DNA from: Paramyrothecium sp. XJ0827
Lineage: Eukaryota > Ascomycota > Sordariomycetes > Hypocreales > Stachybotryaceae
NCBI GenBank assembly: GCA_020881915.1
Contig: JAJFPB010000007.1
Coordinates: forward strand, 930,001-994,000
Length of the DNA: 64,000 nucleotides
Reading direction: 5' to 3'
Made by a program: the position numbers and the translations under genes. The notes below the pieces were generated by a model, which was not told the origin of the DNA, searched no databases, and saw only the letters and a program-made list of their open reading frames with translations. Shown piece after piece: positions 21,999 through 33,900 of the stretch. Each line of letters starts with the position of its first letter. The first letter of the stretch is position 1.

Positions 21999-23395
21999 CT
22001 ATCTGGACACCGAGGAGAAATTCTCAGAGCGTAAAGAATCCTCGCGAATACTTCTAACGACATCATCAATTGCCTTGGCCACGTATTCAACGTTCGACGT
22101 ATTCACTGTTATGTGTTAGTGAATCACGCCAACAAAAGCCAGAAAATATGATGACGGGAGGAGAAAAAGTGCTACTTACGACCACTGATTGATGCTCGTC
22201 CAGAAGCCAGGGCGTATACATGATGTTTCGTCCTTAACAGGGCAACTTGCTTCGGGGTCAGGCCGAGGTAAGAGAACATGCCTATCTGTTCCACGATGTG
22301 GGCCCAGTTTCCAGGCGTGCCAAGTTGGATGAGATGGTCATGTAGCAATTTTCTCACTGTCCTAATCCGGTCGCTCATTGTGTGGAGATTTTGGAGCCAT
22401 TCCTTCGTCAATTTTTCGTCCGACAAGACCTCTTTCACGATTGTAGCACCAGCCCTTGGTGGCACCGAGTACACACCTCTTATCAAAAGGCAGAGATTGT
22501 CGACCACGGTGGTGCGCAGGCTTGCAGCTTTCGCAGGAAGCACAAGATGGAAAGCACCAACTCGCTGTCCATACAAGCCAAAGTTCTTACTGAAAGACTG
22601 TGCCACCCCCATCTCCATGCCAGAGGCAAGAAAATGGTGTACGGCCCAGGAGTCCTCCACTGGGTCACCAGACGCAAAACCTTGATATGCACAGTCAAAG
22701 AATGGGAAAATACCTTTCCTTTGACATATCTCAGCTATATCTCTCCACTGGTCTTTGCTAGGGTCCAAACCAGTCGGGTTATGAGCACTAGCTTGTAGCA
22801 CAATCACGTCCTGTTGGTCGGCTTGCTCTTCAAGAATGCGCTTCATGCCCTCGAAGTCGAAAGAACGCGATGCAGCATTGTAGTAGGGATACAGCCTCAC
22901 CTCAGCCCCTAGGGCGGACCATATACCAACGTGGTTCACCCAACTGGGATCTGACAACCACACTCTCCTTAGACTCATATTCTTGATAAGAAAGAGTGCT
23001 CCTATGTGATTTGCGCCGGAGCCGGATATGGTTTGAACGGAGGCGATCCGCGCCCTCTGCACAGACTCGTGCACTGAGAACCCAAAAATGAGATTTTGCG
23101 CGAGGTCCAGAAACTTCAGGTCACCGATCATTGAGGTGTACTCATGTCGGGATGGGTCGGCTTTCTCATGCAGCTGCGCTTCTGCTTTCCGAACGACCGG
23201 CAGTGGCCATGGTTGACCATCATCTGCACGGTAAACACCAGCTCCAAGACTCACTTTGTTGGGGCTTTTATCTTGCGCAAACAAGTCAAAAATGTGAAAA
23301 GATTCATCTGGCGGTGCCGCAGGTAGGCTGTTAAAACGCGAAGTGCTTTCGGGTCCTTGTGACGCAAGCGTCTCTTGTTTCTGGAGGCTTCCCAT
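21999..23395 (-). CDS. aspartate aminotransferase-like PLP enzyme
   Basis: Class I PLP-dependent aminotransferase (440 residues) closest in pattern to aspartate aminotransferase. Exons are 22180-23395 and 21999-22105; removal of intron 22106-22179 gives SGLNTSNVEYVAKAID, the normal AAT ending. Visible features are VSLGAGVYRADDGQPWPLPVVRKAE (substrate-domain start), SGSGANHIGALFL, SDPSWVNH, the HNPTGLDPSKDQW PLP-phosphate and pyridine region, DCAYQGFASGD, and the Schiff-base Lys in QSFSKNFGLYGQRVGAF. The N-terminal Gln/Ser-rich 20 residues show no clear mitochondrial presequence, so a cytosolic site is likely. The start at 23395 is the first ATG; the frame is open slightly upstream. It would convert aspartate and 2-oxoglutarate to oxaloacetate and glutamate, or act on a related amino acid. 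As an apparently extra AAT copy beside an FAD oxidase it may serve a specialised pathway; that is inference. Confidence 0.92.
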
Positions 23396-24389
23396 TCTTG
23401 ACAACCTAAAGAAAGAGGGGAAATGTCTAGCGGTCTGATAAATTCGGCTCGTAAGTCTACAGGAGCCGACCTCGCATTTATCTGACCTTGGAACCAGTGC
23501 AAGTGACCAAGCGGACCAGTCCCGGCGTCGGCAACTTACGTTTTGGGAAGTTTTATGCGACTTTCCATCCAGCCCTCGTTAATTACTTCCAGCTATGGTT
23601 GGTAGCGCATGGCTCCATCCGACAACATGTGCAGCAGGGATCCCGCTTACGCCGCCATCGTGTCAATAGTTCGAAGCCGAGCCTGCTCCAATAAGACAAG
23701 TCCGCCTAGGCTGATGGATGGCGGGGAAACTAGCCAGGGTCGGCGGGCGGTGATGTGATCGTAGAGTTAATGATAAGCATACCTGCTGACTTGCAACCGT
23801 AGGGTCATGGATCGTCATAATTTGCAGATGTGCTCCTTAGCGATTTTGTCTTCCTGTGATGTATGGGCGGCTATGGCTCGGCTTGCTCGGCAATGGAACA
23901 GCTTGTTTGCCAAGATGTCTCGGTCGTCGGCTGGGCACACTGCGTGCCATGCATCCATAATGCATATGTCCAGAGGCAATGTTTGAGGCGATCACTGGGC
24001 CTCCAAGGCCGGCTTGCCATTCCTTAGCTTAGCCTACCAACTCATTTTGTGAACAAATTGCAATCTCAGCTTGTGCCTGACCAACTATGTCGCTGCCGAT
24101 AGACCTCCCGTAAATTATAAGTTCGAATCCCTTTCTCTATTCATCTAGTGTAGCTATCCGCGATGGAAGGATTGGAATGTTGCATATAATGGGGGACTTG
24201 GGGACCTCCACTTCTACGTCATAAAGTCTTTCATTACTCGAAGACATCACGGTGATATAAGAACCGCGCTTGAAATGTTGAAAGCCACTAAACCTCGCGA
24301 GAACATAAACTGCAAGCGCCTTCACGCCTTTGCAAATTTTGACCTACTTTTTGAAGATTTCGGTGACATTGGAATCAGAAGACAGAAAG
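23396..24389. promoter_or_regulatory. divergent promoter region, aminotransferase / esterase
   Basis: About 1 kb between divergent starts, with no supported ORF. A GTTCGAATCC string at 24119 resembles a tRNA B box, but no cloverleaf can be built around it. Confidence 0.5.
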
Positions 24390-25349
24390 ATGCACCGCCT
24401 CACACGTGTTCTCCTAGTAACACTGCCTGGAGTATTGCATCTTGTGAAGCCTGTCACAGCGTCCTCAGGATGTGGCAAACAACTCGATTACATCGGAGAA
24501 ACCCGCAAGTTCGCCATTCAAAGTAATGACCATGTCCGAGAGTACAGCGTCCACGTGCCTAAAAGCTACAATATGGACAGTGGGCAGCCACTTTTGATTG
24601 CCTATCATGGCAGAAATGGCAATCCAGAGGAGTTTGAGCTTGCAACTCGTTTCTCAGATGAGGCTATCAATTCAAACATGATTGTTACCTATCCGGCAGG
24701 AGTAGAGGTCTGTGATCATTTTCCAGCATGGAAGGCCTCCTCTAACGCTTCCATAGGGCAGTTGGGAGGGTGCCTCATACGCCAAACCTGGCGTGAGCGA
24801 TCAAGTCTTCACCACAGATCTTATAAGCAAGATCAAGAATGACTTCTGTGTCGATGAGTCCCGTATTTATGCCACAGGCTTTTCTAACGGTGGAGGCTTT
24901 GTAAATGTGTTGGCATGCTCCCACGAACATGGCGGCCAATTTGCTGCATTCGCAAGCCACGCAGCCGCCCTCTACACTGATGCATTCGAAGATGAAAACT
25001 GTCAGCCTTCCCGGTCACCTGTTCCCATCCTTGAATGCCATGGATTGGAGGATGATGTGATTCCCTATGACGGTGGTGAGGGAAAGGGCGGCCCTTTGCC
25101 GGCTCTTCCTGAATGGCTGGCACGATGGGCCCAGCGGAACGCTTGCAGCGGAACGCTTGCAGCGGATCTGAATCGTCTGAACTACAAGTGGGAGGGCAGC
25201 ATACTAAATGGACCTGTGCAGGAGCAGAGGGCGCTCTACAGCATTATAACACAACAAAGCTGATTCATGGTTGGCCGGCTGCTGACGCGGAGTTGGATAT
25301 TTCACCAATCATCATCGAATTCCTCTCTGCTCAGGTCAAACCATCATGA
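24390..25349 (+). pseudogene. secreted CE1 / feruloyl-esterase-B-type esterase, broken by a 14-bp duplication
   Basis: The family (CE1/LpqC, feruloyl esterase B, acetylxylan esterase) hydrolyses ester links on plant cell-wall xylan. Exon 1 (24390-24707) has a signal peptide (RLTRVLLVTLPGVLHLV). Intron 24708-24756 has a CTAAC branch site, and exon 2 resumes with GSWEGASYAKPG. The nucleophile elbow GFSNGG and the acid region ILECHGLEDDVIPYDGGEGKGG are intact. At 25133-25160 a 14-bp unit occurs twice in a row; the extra copy shifts the frame. The shifted frame stops at 25263 (274 residues) and loses the catalytic His. The correct ending (GAEGALQHYN, then LIHGWPA) continues in the other frame to 25349. 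The product is therefore expected to be inactive. The rest of the gene shows no further damage, so the event looks recent, or is an assembly error. Convergent with the PAD gene, 112 bp away. Confidence 0.85.
25133..25160 (+). repeat. 14-bp direct tandem duplication inside the esterase
   Basis: Two exact head-to-tail copies of agcggaacgcttgc at 25133-25146 and 25147-25160, followed by the first six bases of a third (agcgga). Because 14 is not a multiple of three, it shifts the reading frame. Confidence 0.95.
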
Positions 25350-25461
25350 AAATGGCATATGGTAGTAGATAGAGAGGGAACGAAGCTTCTAGTACAGAAC
25401 CTTTCAAATATCCTGTCTGTCTCCCGCTGTAAACAAGCACATCATCTCATGTGGCAGCGGC

Positions 25462-27393
25462 TCAGGCCTTGGTCCCTTTCCACCACTGCGCATCCACGGA
25501 CCGCCATACATTTGACCCGCAATGAATTTCACCGCCTCCAACATGGAGGCTCAAGAAATCATCCATGAACGTCACATTGTAGTTAACCCTTTCGTAAACG
25601 TCGACAGCTGCTGCAGCCAAGATATCTTTGCCTTCAATGACTGGGCCCCAAGGGTTCGGGGCCAGGACTTCCGAGTCCGTGAGCACGACTCCATTGATTA
25701 TTCCTGGTAACCAGGCTATAAGCCGTTCACCTAGCTGGATCTGGCGTCGCTCAAGAGCTCTAGAATTGGCTGGAGCACCCTCTGGAGCACCCTCTTCAAT
25801 ATGCGTGCCCCCTTGGCTGGTGGGCTCTGCGCTGAAAGATGAACCCATAGGAGAGCTGTCGTTACAGGGTCTGGAGACTTTGAGCAGATTGTAATATATG
25901 GCAGGGATTCGGAAGATCTCATTCTCCGCGATACCAGTCTCCCGTTTTAAGATGTCGAGATTACTGTCGATCCGCTGGGCAGCCCGTTCATTCAAGTCTA
26001 GCAATCTGTCCATGCCCAGGAGTTCCTTAATGGAGGACTTAGGCACACAACGTCCCTCGTCTGACGGAAAGCTTGGTCTTGAGAAGGCCGGAGTTTCTCC
26101 ATAACCATTCCTCACAGCCTGTTCCATCAACTCAATGCCGGCGCGAGGGTCATCCGCCAGCAGGACCCATCCACGCTCATTCTTAGCGGGCAGGAATTGC
26201 AGGAACTCGTCCACGTGGCCCACGGCAAGCCAGTCAGTATCAAGCATTAGAGGCTCTTGTAACTCTTGCGCCTGAAGAAATGGGATGATATTCGGCAGGT
26301 TACCATTTTTGGAACCCATGATGATTCTGCCAGCTGGGTAGAATGTACCATTGTGTCTATGAGGGGGGATCGTTTCGAGATTACCCGTGCCGTCAATCCC
26401 GAGCCAGGCATCGACAACAACTTGAACTGCTCCTACTTCGGCATTTCGAAGACTCGTAAATACCTCGCGGCCAGGTGATCGCGGGTATTGTGCTGACCGA
26501 ATCATGACTCGCAGAATCTCGGGGCCTCCAGGGCCTGGGAAACTGGTGTATCCCGTCTCAAAAAAGTCCTGGGCCCACTGGTCATTTCCTTCAAACTCAT
26601 AGACGGGAGCAGAGATCCCAGCATTCGCAACATGCTTATTTATGTCTTTGACGAATTGGATTTGTGGGCCTCGCCAATCCGCAGTCTCCCCCTGCGTAAT
26701 GAATACTCGTTCGGCAGCCTGGCCGTGGTGATGTGTGAGAATCGGCGCAACACGAAGGGCCACGATATCTTGTGCTCTTTCCTCGCCATCATGGACTTCG
26801 AACCTCAAGGTAACGCGGCCATCCCATATTCCAGGCCGACGGACATCTCGGGCATCGATGCCAAGCTCAAGGCCTCTGGCAAGTTCATCCGCCACAAACG
26901 TGTAATTCGAGCTGATGAAGATCCACTCTTCATTTTGTCCCTTGTGGAAAATCCGGACCTTATCAGCGACTCCAGTCCCCACAACACTGATAGAGCCGAA
27001 TGCATGCTGGCTAACATTGACAAGTGGAAGCGTTTGTAGTGGTGCCAGGAGTCGGGGGTTTCGTAGAATGTTGTCTGAAGCATCATGGCAGCGGTCTAGC
27101 TCCGCGTCGGCTACCTCGTCGGTGATTAACTTGGAACAGCGACGGTCCGTATCCGCAATGCTGGCAATAAATATGGCGCCTCTCTCTTGAGTCCATTCAT
27201 CCTTTCCATTCGTATCACTGCCATACAGGGTGTCCACTCGGCCATCGCGGTTTGTGTCTGCAAGGATGGTGACTTCTAGACCTGTCACGATCCGGCACAG
27301 AGCTGGGGGTCATTAGTAATGTTTACTAAAGAAAGTAAGACCCTGTGACATACCCAGTGCTGCAATGGCTATCTTTTTGCCGAGGTTCTTCAT
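25462..27393 (-). CDS. secreted protein-arginine deiminase (PAD family)
   Basis: A peptidylarginine-deiminase-type enzyme (626 residues) that would convert protein arginine to citrulline. Exons are 27354-27393 and 25462-27302; the short first exon joins across intron 27303-27353 to give a signal peptide (KKIAIAALALCRIV), so the protein should enter the secretory pathway. The catalytic pattern of animal PADs is present: the substrate-binding Asp in GNDQWAQDFFETGY, the His/Asp pair in GHVDEFLQFLP and the nucleophile Cys in GEIHCGSN near the C-terminus. The preceding 200 residues form beta-rich segments (GSISVVGTGV; EWIFISSNYTF) that may correspond to a middle PAD domain. An in-frame 12-bp duplication (25770-25793) gives EGAPEGAP in a Pro-rich insert. 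Calcium sites cannot be judged. Fungal PADs are known but uncommon; substrates are unknown. Confidence 0.88.
25770..25793. repeat. 12-bp direct tandem duplication inside the PAD gene
   Basis: ctggagcaccct twice in tandem (25770-25781 and 25782-25793). In frame: it encodes the doubled EGAP on the minus strand. Confidence 0.9.
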
Positions 27394-28712
27394 GTCTGAG
27401 CGTCTATTCTATTCTGCTACTTTGACAGCTCTTGGCTGATGATGGCTGCTCAAGCGCCGTTACTGTATGTGTCGAAATGTGGCCAGAAGCAGGATCGTCC
27501 TTGATATATGCTAATCTAATGCTCAATTAAATACCTCAGTGACCTGGAAACAAGCCATCATAATCCTATACGCCTCAGTGATCTGCCTTTTCTGGGATGT
27601 CACATGGTTCTTTTGGATTGCAGGGATAAAACTAGACGCGTTTCTTTGTACCACCTTCCATCATAGGAATAAAACTTAGCTATCCGAGCTTACGGCATGA
27701 GTACCATGTAGAGAGGGGAATTGCCAGAGCATCCACGGTTGTACAATTCACGAGGGGCCAGGAGTCACTCGCGTCACATGGCATTTCAATTGGTCAAGAT
27801 CCCGGCTCTATGCATGGCTATAGCCGTCTGACACTCAAAAGGATGCGGGCTTGGAAAGAAGAGATTTAGGAAGGTGGGCAGATGGATGATGTCTGGCGGG
27901 TATGTTGATGTTGACACAGACTTGTAGAATGTTGTCGTCTTCTTCCATCTCCCATCTCATGCCCGCTCTCCGCCTCGTTTAACACTGCCATCCGAATAGA
28001 GGAAGCGTGAGTTTCGATAGCTGGTTAACTTCATGGCTCACAGATAGTACACCTCGATTTTGAACATTGTCCTTGCTCAGGATATGCAGCCTTCCCGATC
28101 TAAGCTGGGTTGCTATTCTATCTGACCAATGTGCAGAGTAGGGTTAAGTTCATCAGCAGATAGAACACGAAAGACTTGCGTAGGAGGCGATTGATAAAAA
28201 ATTACAAGTGTACAAGAAAAATATGATGCCGAGATGAAGAGGATGGCGGTGAAGGCGAGGTTTAACAGACCGCTGATTTGCAAAGCCACCGAGGTAACAA
28301 GGACTAATGACGGCCCATACAACTTGAAATGTTTAATCAGTCCTGAGGTTGCAGGATTTGGATGCCAGCGCATAGCTCACGAGCTACAAACTGAAGCACG
28401 TCGGACTTTTGCTGCACGTATTGGACGTAGAGGTAGGGCCTCAACCAGCATTAAATGCTTTGTTTCATCCCAGTCCTCGGGTTACAAAGATTCGACGTGC
28501 AGTTTCGCTGGCTGGCTCAAGGGATGGATTTCATTTCCGTGTCTACTCAACGGTCATCTCATCATACGACACTGTTCCTCTTTCCTGACTTCTAGAATGA
28601 AGGTCCTCTAACTCGCCACTTGAACCGTTGAGTGCCCATCCCGTGATACAATTTACTCCGTAAATAACATGACGCTAACATTCCGACCCTCCTACTCTTA
28701 CATTGTTGTTAC
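27394..28712. other. intergenic, no gene supported
   Basis: 1.3 kb spacer. An ORF at 28113-28373 (minus, 86 residues) has two hydrophobic stretches but no homologous motif or splice extension; it is left uncalled. Confidence 0.5.
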
Positions 28713-29735
28713 TCACTGCTTCGCCTGCACATGCACCAGCACCTTGCCGTGGCAGGATCCAGTCTTGAGGCGATCAAAAGCCTTAGGGGCATCCTCAAAC
28801 TCGTACGTCGAGTCCACCACGGTCTTCAGCTTGCCCTCCCCCATCCAGCCCACCACCTTCAGCATGTCCTCGCGGCTCGGCTTCGTCACGAACACGGAGA
28901 ACTTGCGCTTGCCGCCTCCTAGGAATGACGGCCACAAGGACGCCGACAGCAAGCCCTTGATGACGCCCAGCGACATGGGCACGCCGATGATGGTGTACTG
29001 GCCGCCCGGTCGGAGGAACTTGTCGCTGGCCTGGTAAAGAGCCTCGAAATTACTGCCGACGTTATCGATGAAGACAGCGAACTCCGGTCCCACTTCCTTG
29101 AGCCGTTCCAGGACGTCCGTGGTCTTGTAGTCGATGACCTCGTCTGCGCCGAGCTCCTTGCACAGCGAAACCTTCTGCGTTGAGCAGGTGGTGGTAACGT
29201 GGCAGCCCAGGTTCTTCGCGATCTGGATGCCAAAGGTGCCGATGCCTCCGGAGCCTCCGTTGATGAAGACCTTGTCGCCGGGCTTGACGTGCGGCGCAAT
29301 GGTCTGGTACTCGGTCAAGGCAGCGGTCGGCGCGCCGGCGACCTGGTCCACATCGATTTTGCCAGTAAACTCGGCGTAAAATTCTCTGTCCAGAACTACA
29401 AATTCAGACAGCGCACCGGCGCCCTTCTTGGGGTTTAGGCGGCCCATGACGGCATCGCCAGGCTTGACATCCGTGACGTCAGGGCCGACGGCCGTGGCGT
29501 GGCCGGCCAGATCCATGCACAGCGTCTTGGGGAACGGCACCATGGCCCGTCCGGCGAGACCTAACTCGACAATCTTGTAGTCGGCAGGGTTGAGGGAGAC
29601 GCTGGCGACGCGGACCAGGATCTGGCCCGACTTGAGCTGCTGCGCGGACGGCTTAGGAACATCATGGACCAGCTTCATGACCTGGTTGAGGTCGCCTGGA
29701 GCGGCGCATTGCCACGCGCGCATTGTCTCACTCAT
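28713..29735 (-). CDS. NADPH quinone reductase-like MDR oxidoreductase
   Basis: Zinc-free medium-chain dehydrogenase/reductase of the quinone-oxidoreductase branch, intronless, 340 residues (normal family length). The N-terminal GroES-like fold contains SVSLNPADYKI and FPKTLCMDLAGHATAVG. The Rossmann fold carries the NADP-binding glycine motif INGGSGGIGTFGIQIAKNLG, followed by TCSTQKVSLCKELGADEVIDYK and the GKVLVHV C-terminus. The zinc ligands of alcohol dehydrogenases are absent. It should reduce quinones or enones in the cytosol. The ATG at 29735 gives the expected start. The coding GC content is higher than in its neighbours to the left (third positions rich in C/G), hinting at stronger expression or a different history. 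Confidence 0.92.
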   Translation of the reverse strand: MSETMRAWQCAAPGDLNQVMKLVHDVPKPSAQQLKSGQILVRVASVSLNPADYKIVELGLAGRAMVPFPKTLCMDLAGHATAVGPDVTDVKPGDAVMGRLNPKKGAGALSEFVVLDREFYAEFTGKIDVDQVAGAPTAALTEYQTIAPHVKPGDKVFINGGSGGIGTFGIQIAKNLGCHVTTTCSTQKVSLCKELGADEVIDYKTTDVLERLKEVGPEFAVFIDNVGSNFEALYQASDKFLRPGGQYTIIGVPMSLGVIKGLLSASLWPSFLGGGKRKFSVFVTKPSREDMLKVVGWMGEGKLKTVVDSTYEFEDAPKAFDRLKTGSCHGKVLVHVQAKQ

Positions 29736-30917
29736 TGCTGATGGTTCTTGGCTAATCTAGTATAAATTTGTGACGAGGGTTGGTGCAATGAGGCTTTGGT
29801 ATTGGGCTGGCGATTGAGTTGATGAACTAGATGAAGATTGCTTGCAGAAATCGATGACGATGGAGAAAAAGGGACTGAGACATTCCCACTTTTTCCCTCA
29901 TTGGAGGGTCTTCTCGCAGCTTCTTGAGAACCACTCAAGACTAATTGTGTGGAGTGTGGATCGAGGGAAGAAACTAGTCAAGCCACCAGCAGCGGGATAA
30001 GGTACGGACAGGTGCTTCACCACTAGTACTAGACTTGTTGGAGCATGGGCGCCTGAGCATGGAAAGTCGCACGCCATGCCGCCTGTCACACGGGTCTTTG
30101 AAGCAAAGCTTGTCTACCTTAAGGTAGGTTACATACCAGACACATATCGAGACCTATGTTCGTTGCCTACTCATCCAAGGAAAGGCTACTAAAGCAATTT
30201 ATCACGATACCATGCTGTATTGGCGTCGCAATTATTTAAATAAAAAATAAAAGTAAAATTTGGAGGGGTTGTTACGGACGCTTAGACTGCTGGTCATCTA
30301 CAGACATGGAAGAGAAAAAGGCCACAAGCTTGTGATCCCTGTCAGTTGCCTCGGCACTTCAGTTGCTAGTCCAGACACAGTGCTCATCCCCGTGGTGGAC
30401 CTGGGGGCTCATCTTAGTCCATTGGTTCGTCAAAAACCTAGCTACTGCAGACTTCTGTGATAGGAGAGGCCGATATTCTACGAAGCTTTTGTCGAATGGA
30501 TGTGAACAGCAGGAATAAGAATAATCATGCACGAAAGTCACCTTCAGGCTCGGCTTAACCACGGCCCAGCCTGCTTCGGAGGCAGCCTTTCTGAGGGTTA
30601 AGACGCAGCCGCTCCATTGATCCAAAGGCCCCCGCATCTATCTGCCCTTGTTTAACTAAGAGTTGGCCATAGCAGAATGCGAGAGCTCTGATCGTGCTAC
30701 CTCATTTTGTGCCTTGCAGTTAGCCAACTTGGGAGCATCACCGGGGCGTTTCGCGCTCTCTTGCTGCTTGGGCTCCGCAAAGGTTGAAGTTCGCACCAAA
30801 CACAGGCCCTCCCTCCATTTCCTGAACTAGAGTGTCATCCGTCATATCGACTCGAAAGCCACGTCCAAAACTAGAAACCCCACATATCGAGTTTGTTCAA
30901 TAAGCTCTCTTGAAACC
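29736..30917. promoter_or_regulatory. divergent promoter region, MDR / TPR-CHAT
   Basis: About 1.2 kb without supported genes. It includes a very AT-rich stretch at about 30235-30260. It should hold the promoters of both flanking genes. Confidence 0.5.
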
Positions 30918-33900
30918 ATGTCTGATCTCGAAGATATGGAGACACTTTCAATGGATGAGCTTGACAAGCAACTCCGAGCCGCACGCGAGGCTGTTAACGA
31001 AACACCGCAAGGGCACCCTGGTCGTGTGGATTGCTTGCATAGTCTTGGTAATTACCTTGAAGAGAGGTACACGAGAACGAAAGCAGCAAGCGACCTCGAC
31101 GAAGCCATCCTGGTCAAAAAAGATGTCGTCAATGCTGCTATGCCCAATGATGCCAACCGAGCCACATATCTGGATGACCTCGGAAACTTGCTCGAAGAAA
31201 GATGTGATATCGCAGGAGGGGCATTTGACTTTGAAGAGATGATCAGAGTCTCGAAAGAAAGTACCTATGCAGCCACACCGGAGGATCCTGATTTACCTAG
31301 GTATTTTAATAACCTCGGAGTGCGACTCGGAAAAAGGTATTCGGAATCGAATCGTATGAATGACCTCGAAGAAGCGATTGCAGCCCTACGGAAAGCCGTC
31401 GAAATTATCCCAGAGGGCGATCCCAATCGAGCGACACCGATGGTCAATCTAGCAGCCCGTCTGGGAGAGAAGCCTTACAATGCACAGGAAATGGCCGATC
31501 TGGATGATGCAATTTTATTAATGCAACAAGCCGCCGATGCAACACCGGAAGAAGATGGAGAAAGGGAAGAAATTTTACACACTTTCCGGGACCTGCTCTT
31601 CACCAAATGTTCGACACTCGACTCCGAAGAGCGCAGCCCAGCCTTACAAACCCTTCTTGACATATCTCTTGATAATGATTCAGATTCAGTACGAGTACTG
31701 AGTAACCTAGAAAATCTCATTGGGAAGACTTTCTCAGATACAGACAGTGCTACCGATCTCGAACAATCGATCCTCGTCGGGCAAAAAGTAGTCAACATCG
31801 CGCCTCAAGATCATCCACAACTGACCATGTGGCTCAACAACCTCGGCTCAAGGTATCGCCTTCGATATCTAAGAGAACAGACTCTGATCGACCTTCAGAT
31901 GTCCATTCAAACCCTACGTAAAGCCATGAGTTTATGTCCAGATGATCATACCCTTTGGCCACAGCTGTCAAATAACCTTGGAGGTGTATTGCGGGAGAGG
32001 TATTTGAGAACCGCAGAACCTGCCGATATTGAGGATGCGATTCAAATTGGGCGGAGAACCCTTGATGTCACACCTAAAGATCATCCCAATAGAGTCGACT
32101 TTATCAATAACCTTGCTATTCGCCTCGGGTCCAAATACACAACGACACGAGTCATGGCCGACCTTGAAGAAGCCATCAAGATTTTACGGGCTACACTGAC
32201 TATGCCTTATACCACGCAATCAGAACGAGAGCTTCTATATCTTAACATCTCCGTTCTTTTGAGAGATAGATACTATGGATCTGGTAACTCATCCGATCTC
32301 ACAGAGGCCACCCGCTTTTCCCAGGAAGCTATCGACACGGCTACAGGTGACATTAGATGTCTAGCAGCTCTGTTGAACATTCATGGAGCATTGCTAGGAG
32401 ACAGATATGCCGAAACTCAGGAAATAGGTCATCTTGAATCATCCATCCAAGCCATACGACGAGCCATCCAGATTACGCCTGGTGATGATTCCCAGCTGGC
32501 GGAATATCTTAACAATCTTGGAGCTCGGCTTGGGGAGAAATACTCAAGAACAGGCAGAAGTGTTTATCTTGAGGAAGCTCTTGACGTTATTCGACAAGCC
32601 ATTCAAAGAACTCCAAAAAGCCACCCAGTTAGAGCTGTGTATTTAAATAACCTTGGGACTCGACTTGGCCACCAATACGTGCACACAAGGGAGGTCCACG
32701 CTATTGATGAAGCCATTTCCGCTATTGAAGAAGCTATTGACATGATTTATCAGAATCACCCGGACCGATTCCTTTATCTCAACAACCTCGGATCTCAGTT
32801 TCAGGAAAAATACTCTGAAACAGGTGACATTTCAGATCTTCACAAGGCTGTAGGGGCGCTCGAACAAGCCATGTCTACAATACCGCCCGAGCATTTGGAG
32901 CGTAATCGGTTACTCAACAATCTCGGTGCTGTATTCAGGGAGCGGCACTCAAGAATTGGTGATATATTCGACCTTGAAGAGTCTATAAGAATCGGTCGGA
33001 TGGTTGTTGAGCAAATCTCCAAAAGTCACCTTGATTATCCAACAGCGATTGAAAACCTTGGGACCCGAGTCGGTGAGAGGTTTTCGAAAACGGGTGATAT
33101 GACAGACCTTGAAGAAGCCATTCAGATTGGCCGGGAAGTTATTCGATTGACTCCAAACGGCCATCCCGATTTTGCTATGAGGTCACATAATTTGGGCCGT
33201 CAGCTGAGCTGGAGGTACTCAAGAACTGACAGGACCGACGACCTTGACGAAGCCATCCAGATAATGCAGCAAGCCATGGAGACAACAACAAAATCTCACC
33301 CATGTCGGTTTATACTCTTACAAACCCTTGGGCAGGTACATGGAGACCGGTTCGAACGTACAGAGGTGACAGAAGATCTCCACAGCGCCATTCAATTAAT
33401 CGAAGAAGCCCTAGACTTGATACCTCCACACCATCCAGAACGCGGTGGGCTTTTGAACAACCTCGGAAGCCAATACCAGTCTAGTTACCTGAGAAATGGC
33501 GAGGTAACTAATCTTACGAAGGCAATTAGAGCTATGGAAGAAGCTATCCGGTTGACTCCGAAGGACCACCCGGCCCAAGCAGGGCTATTACACAACCTAA
33601 GCACAATTATTCACCATCGGTACTCGAGATTTGAAACCTTGTCTGACCTCGACGACGGTATCCGACTTCAGCGACAAGCTCTTGATATCACCTCACCGGA
33701 GGACGCTCAACGAATACATTCCCTCAACAATATTGGTGTCCAACTTGGGAAGAGGTTTGATAGAACTGGCGAATTAGTCGATCTTGAAGAGTCCGTCCAG
33801 TTTCTACAAGAAGCTATCGCTATAGCTCCCCACAAACATCCAGTAAGAAGGACATTACTGAACTCCCTTGCCAGCCAGTTTGAGGTCAGATACACAAGAA

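Noticed and set aside
24100..24140. tRNA-like B box (GTTCGAATCC)
   Set aside because: No A box at the right distance and no acceptor or anticodon stem can be drawn.
28113..28373. 86-codon ORF with two hydrophobic stretches
   Set aside because: No homologous motif or good start context; cannot be separated from chance.
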